A stretch of 64,000 bases of DNA from GCA-2687025 sp964473525 (GTDB taxonomy: Bacteria > Poribacteria > WGA-4E > GCA-2687025). Each line of letters begins with the position of its first letter. Position 1 is the first letter of the stretch. The position numbers and the translations under genes were made by a program. The notes below the pieces were generated by a model. It was not told where the DNA came from. It did not search any database and saw only the letters and a program-made list of their open reading frames with translations. The DNA is taken from assembly GCA_964473525.1 (NCBI GenBank), contig CAYYPK010000029.1, forward strand, positions 1-64,000, written 5' to 3'. Shown in pieces: positions 61,844 through 64,000 of this stretch.

Positions 61844-63535
61844 TTAGCGCCACGGGGCGCGGTAGTCGCCAATCGCCTCCAAGCGCGCCTCGCCCGCGTC
61901 GGTCAGTTCGATGGTGGCCGTCGGCAAGTTCAGCCGGTCTCCCAGGAACTCCAGTTCGCCGAGACGCTCCCGACCCATCGTCGTCCCGATCTCTCGGAAG
62001 AACGGGAACAGATCCTCGCCCACGGCGATACTCATGTCCTCGACGACGTCATCCCACGTGAGCGTGCGGTCGGGCGTCGCTCCCCATCGCGTGTTCTTGA
62101 CCCATAGCCAGCGCGCGTACCACGTCGGGCCGTAACGGTCGTCCAGCTTCTGCCATATCCACCAGAGCTTGCGCCACGCGACGCTGCTATCCGGGCCGCC
62201 GTTCTCCAGGCTGGCGACGTCCACGGAGCGGTGGCCGGGATCGTCGTTGAGGGTGGCGTTAGGGTCGTGTCCGCCACGCTTTCCAGTGCGAAGCGCCTCG
62301 ACCTTGCCCTGGAACCATCCCGCGTGCGCCTCGCTGTAGGGCCACGGCATGCGCCCGCCGATCTTCCCGTCGGCGCCTGGCGGCCCCTCGTCCATCGTGT
62401 GGGCGAGCTCGTGCGCGAAAATCGACAGGATCGCCTCTGTGTCGAGGGCGATGATGCCCACTTCCTTGGGCGTGTAGATGTTGACCGCCCAGCCTCCTCC
62501 AGCGCCCGCCGACAGGATGAGGTGCATCCCCTCGTCCGACGGCGCGGACGGCAACCACGACTCGATCTTCGCCTTCACGTCCGGCATGTCGTCGCGAATG
62601 ACGTCGAGCATCCACTCGGGTTGGTTGCGGGCGTAGAACACCGTCACCTGGCCGACGCTCGCTTCCAGCTCTGGGTAGATGGCGCCGCCACCCCACGCCT
62701 CGCGCGGCAGGTTTCTGGGGCCTCCCACCGGAGTTGAGCCCGCCGCTACCCACGCCAACGCCTCGCTCAGGAAGTCTCCGTTCACCTTCGCGTCGGGATC
62801 GTCCGTCCATTTCAGCATGTCGAGGTCGGCCACGGCGACGACTCGCCCAGCGCCGAAACTACGGCTGGCGCCGGCTGCTCCCTTGTCGGCGCCTAAGAGC
62901 GTCTCCCACTCCCGTCCTGCATCAATGACGCCGGTTTCCGCGCCGTCCGGGAGATCAAGCGCGTCCGCCACGCTGTCCTCACCAACGCGCGTCACGGGCG
63001 CCCGGCGAGGTGTGAAGCGCGCCCCGAATTCGCCCGCCAGGTCGTTGAGTGGCCATTGCCCCGCAGCTTCCTCATTGTGGCGTCCTCCGCCGATCATCAC
63101 GAGGCCGCCACCCGCTTCGACGAACGCGCGGACGGAGGCGATCTCCTCGGGCAGATACGCCTGAGCGTTCGAGTCCACCTGGTAGGTCACGATGACGTTG
63201 TAGTCGGCGTTCTCCCACCACCCGAACGGACGGTGGTCGCCCTGCTTCACACGTATGCGACTCTTGCCGCCCGGTTCCAGCACGCTGTCCAGCGTCGCCT
63301 GGCTCGACACGACGCGGAAGCCACCGGCGCGGATGGCTGGAGGCACGTCCCAGGCGCCGAAGAACAGGAACTGGTGGGCGTGGTCCAGCAACACGTTCAC
63401 GCCGTTGTCTGTCGAGCCGTGGAGAGGCTGTTCGTCGCCCTGATACGGCTCCGTCGCCTGATCCGCCATGCTTCGAGTTTCCAAGATGGATAGGAGCGCC
63501 AGAACGCACGCCGCGAACGTAGATCGCCTAGTCAT
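61844..63535 (-). CDS. secreted M60-like (enhancin-type) zinc metallopeptidase
   Basis: A signal peptide (STFAACVLALLSILETRSMA) is followed by a glutamine-amidotransferase-like domain (FLFFGAWDVPPAIRAGGFRV, SVRAFVEAGGGLVMIGGG) and a peptidase domain with HExxH in IFAHELAHTMDEG (about residue 374) and downstream Glu/His-rich helices (WPYSEAHAGWFQG). It resembles M60-like peptidases that act on glycoproteins. The ATG at 63535 overlaps the end of rtcB by 8 bp, with AAAGG 6 nt upstream. Confidence 0.8.
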   Translation of the reverse strand: MTRRSTFAACVLALLSILETRSMADQATEPYQGDEQPLHGSTDNGVNVLLDHAHQFLFFGAWDVPPAIRAGGFRVVSSQATLDSVLEPGGKSRIRVKQGDHRPFGWWENADYNVIVTYQVDSNAQAYLPEEIASVRAFVEAGGGLVMIGGGRHNEEAAGQWPLNDLAGEFGARFTPRRAPVTRVGEDSVADALDLPDGAETGVIDAGREWETLLGADKGAAGASRSFGAGRVVAVADLDMLKWTDDPDAKVNGDFLSEALAWVAAGSTPVGGPRNLPREAWGGGAIYPELEASVGQVTVFYARNQPEWMLDVIRDDMPDVKAKIESWLPSAPSDEGMHLILSAGAGGGWAVNIYTPKEVGIIALDTEAILSIFAHELAHTMDEGPPGADGKIGGRMPWPYSEAHAGWFQGKVEALRTGKRGGHDPNATLNDDPGHRSVDVASLENGGPDSSVAWRKLWWIWQKLDDRYGPTWYARWLWVKNTRWGATPDRTLTWDDVVEDMSIAVGEDLFPFFREIGTTMGRERLGELEFLGDRLNLPTATIELTDAGEARLEAIGDYRAPWR

Positions 63536-63999
63536 CTCGCGCCTTTGAGTCGCCCTTGAGGGTGATGATGGGACGCAGCACATGCGTGGTGTCCACAAGG
63601 TCCGCCTGCCGCCGCACGACCTCGTCCACGTCCTTGTAGCTCTGCGGGGCTTCATCAATATAGCCTCGCGAGGCGCGTGTGAACGTGCCGGACAACGCCC
63701 GTTGGAAGTCGTCCTGCGCGATCGTCTTGCGCGCCGCCGTGCGGGACATCACCCGCCCCGCCCCGTGCGAGCACGACGCGAAGCTGTCTGCGGACCCCTT
63801 CCCACGAACGATGTAGGAGTTGGCGCCCATGGATCCGGGGATTATGCCGACCTCGCCGTCGCTTGCCGACGTCGCGCCCTTGCGGTGCACGACGACTTCC
63901 TCGCCGAAGTGGCGCTCCGGCCGGGCGAAGTTGTGGTGGATGTTGATGCCGTCGCGTCGCACCCGCACGCCCGCTGGCGAGTCTATGTCCGCTAGCGCC
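63528..63999 (-). CDS. rtcB: RNA ligase RtcB, C-terminal part (truncated by window edge)
   Basis: The frame is open to the right edge and reads SPAGVRVRRDGINIHHNFA, HFGEEVVVHRKGATSA, GIIPGSMGANSYIVRGKG and SCSHGAGRVMSRTAARKTI, all conserved in RtcB, which joins 2',3'-cyclic phosphate and 5'-OH RNA ends using Mn and GTP. The His of the SHGAGR region (guanylylation site) and the metal-binding His residues in INIHHNF are present. The N-terminal two thirds lie outside the window. The peptidase gene overlaps its end. Confidence 0.92.
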   Translation of the reverse strand, partial: ALADIDSPAGVRVRRDGINIHHNFARPERHFGEEVVVHRKGATSASDGEVGIIPGSMGANSYIVRGKGSADSFASCSHGAGRVMSRTAARKTIAQDDFQRALSGTFTRASRGYIDEAPQSYKDVDEVVRRQADLVDTTHVLRPIITLKGDSKARDD

Positions 64000-64000
64000 A

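Noticed and set aside
1..64000. CRISPR arrays, tRNA or rRNA genes
   Set aside because: No regularly spaced direct repeats and no tRNA-like cloverleaf or rRNA segments were seen by eye; a covariance-model scan would be needed to exclude a tRNA.

Overview
The window is a high-GC bacterial contig of Gram-negative type: it carries a Kdo transferase for lipopolysaccharide, outer-membrane barrels and many secreted or lipidated proteins. The style of the genes points to an uncultured lineage close to Candidatus Poribacteria. The clues are a FlgD-like C-terminus beginning NFPNPFNPETWIPF, and many Gfo/Idh, enolase-superfamily, sugar-isomerase, jelly-roll and apiosidase-like genes. This assignment is inference; no rRNA gene is present. 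A run of ten Ns at 40582-40591 shows that the contig is a scaffold, probably from a metagenome.

Layout. (1) 0.1-11.9 kb: a multihaem cytochrome locus, mostly translationally coupled, with about 81 CX2CH, CX3CH or CX4CH motifs. It has an ethylbenzene-dehydrogenase-like lipoprotein with an in-frame stop near its start, lipoproteins with 11, 13 and about 23 haems, an outer-membrane barrel, a nine-haem membrane cytochrome next to a cytochrome b561-type subunit (resembling a split CbcL), a 20-haem NapC/NirT-like protein and a tetrahaem c554-like protein. Together these could move electrons across the inner membrane, periplasm and outer membrane. (2) 11.9-25.6 kb: a CBM9/DUF5916 barrel protein, a VOC protein, a glycoside-hydrolase-like protein, a kinase, a LamG protein, a cohesin/dockerin/FlgD protein, an ECF sigma/anti-sigma operon, an S41 peptidase, a sugar isomerase and RsgA. 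(3) 25.7-36.1 kb: an accessory region. A glycosyltransferase/methyltransferase pair and a five-gene DNA-modification/GHKL-kinase operon are each bordered by degraded or intact copies of the 3' end of a Gfo/Idh oxidoreductase gene. (4) 36-45 kb: two transporters, a stand-alone Eco57I-type methyltransferase and an array of five secreted proteins. (5) 45-64 kb: gamma-glutamyltransferase, a DUF5060/DUF4038 glycosidase, a D-hydroxyacid dehydrogenase, a DUF6785 membrane protein, two antibiotic/choline-kinase-like proteins, two enolase-superfamily dehydratases, a methyltransferase, WaaA with a Ycf46-like AAA ATPase, an M60-like metallopeptidase and a truncated RtcB.

Four things stand out: a recurrent C-terminal tag (consensus V-[DE]-x2-G-K-[AL]-[AT]-[TV]-x-W-[AG]-x-[LI]-K-x(0-2)-R) on seven secreted proteins, which looks like an unnamed sorting signal; the five-gene operon pairing two DNA methyltransferases with a double-GHKL histidine kinase, a receiver-domain protein and an unrecognised protein; the size and motif variety of the cytochrome locus; and an interspersed palindromic repeat, one copy of which supplies a ribosome binding site and start codon to a cytochrome gene.
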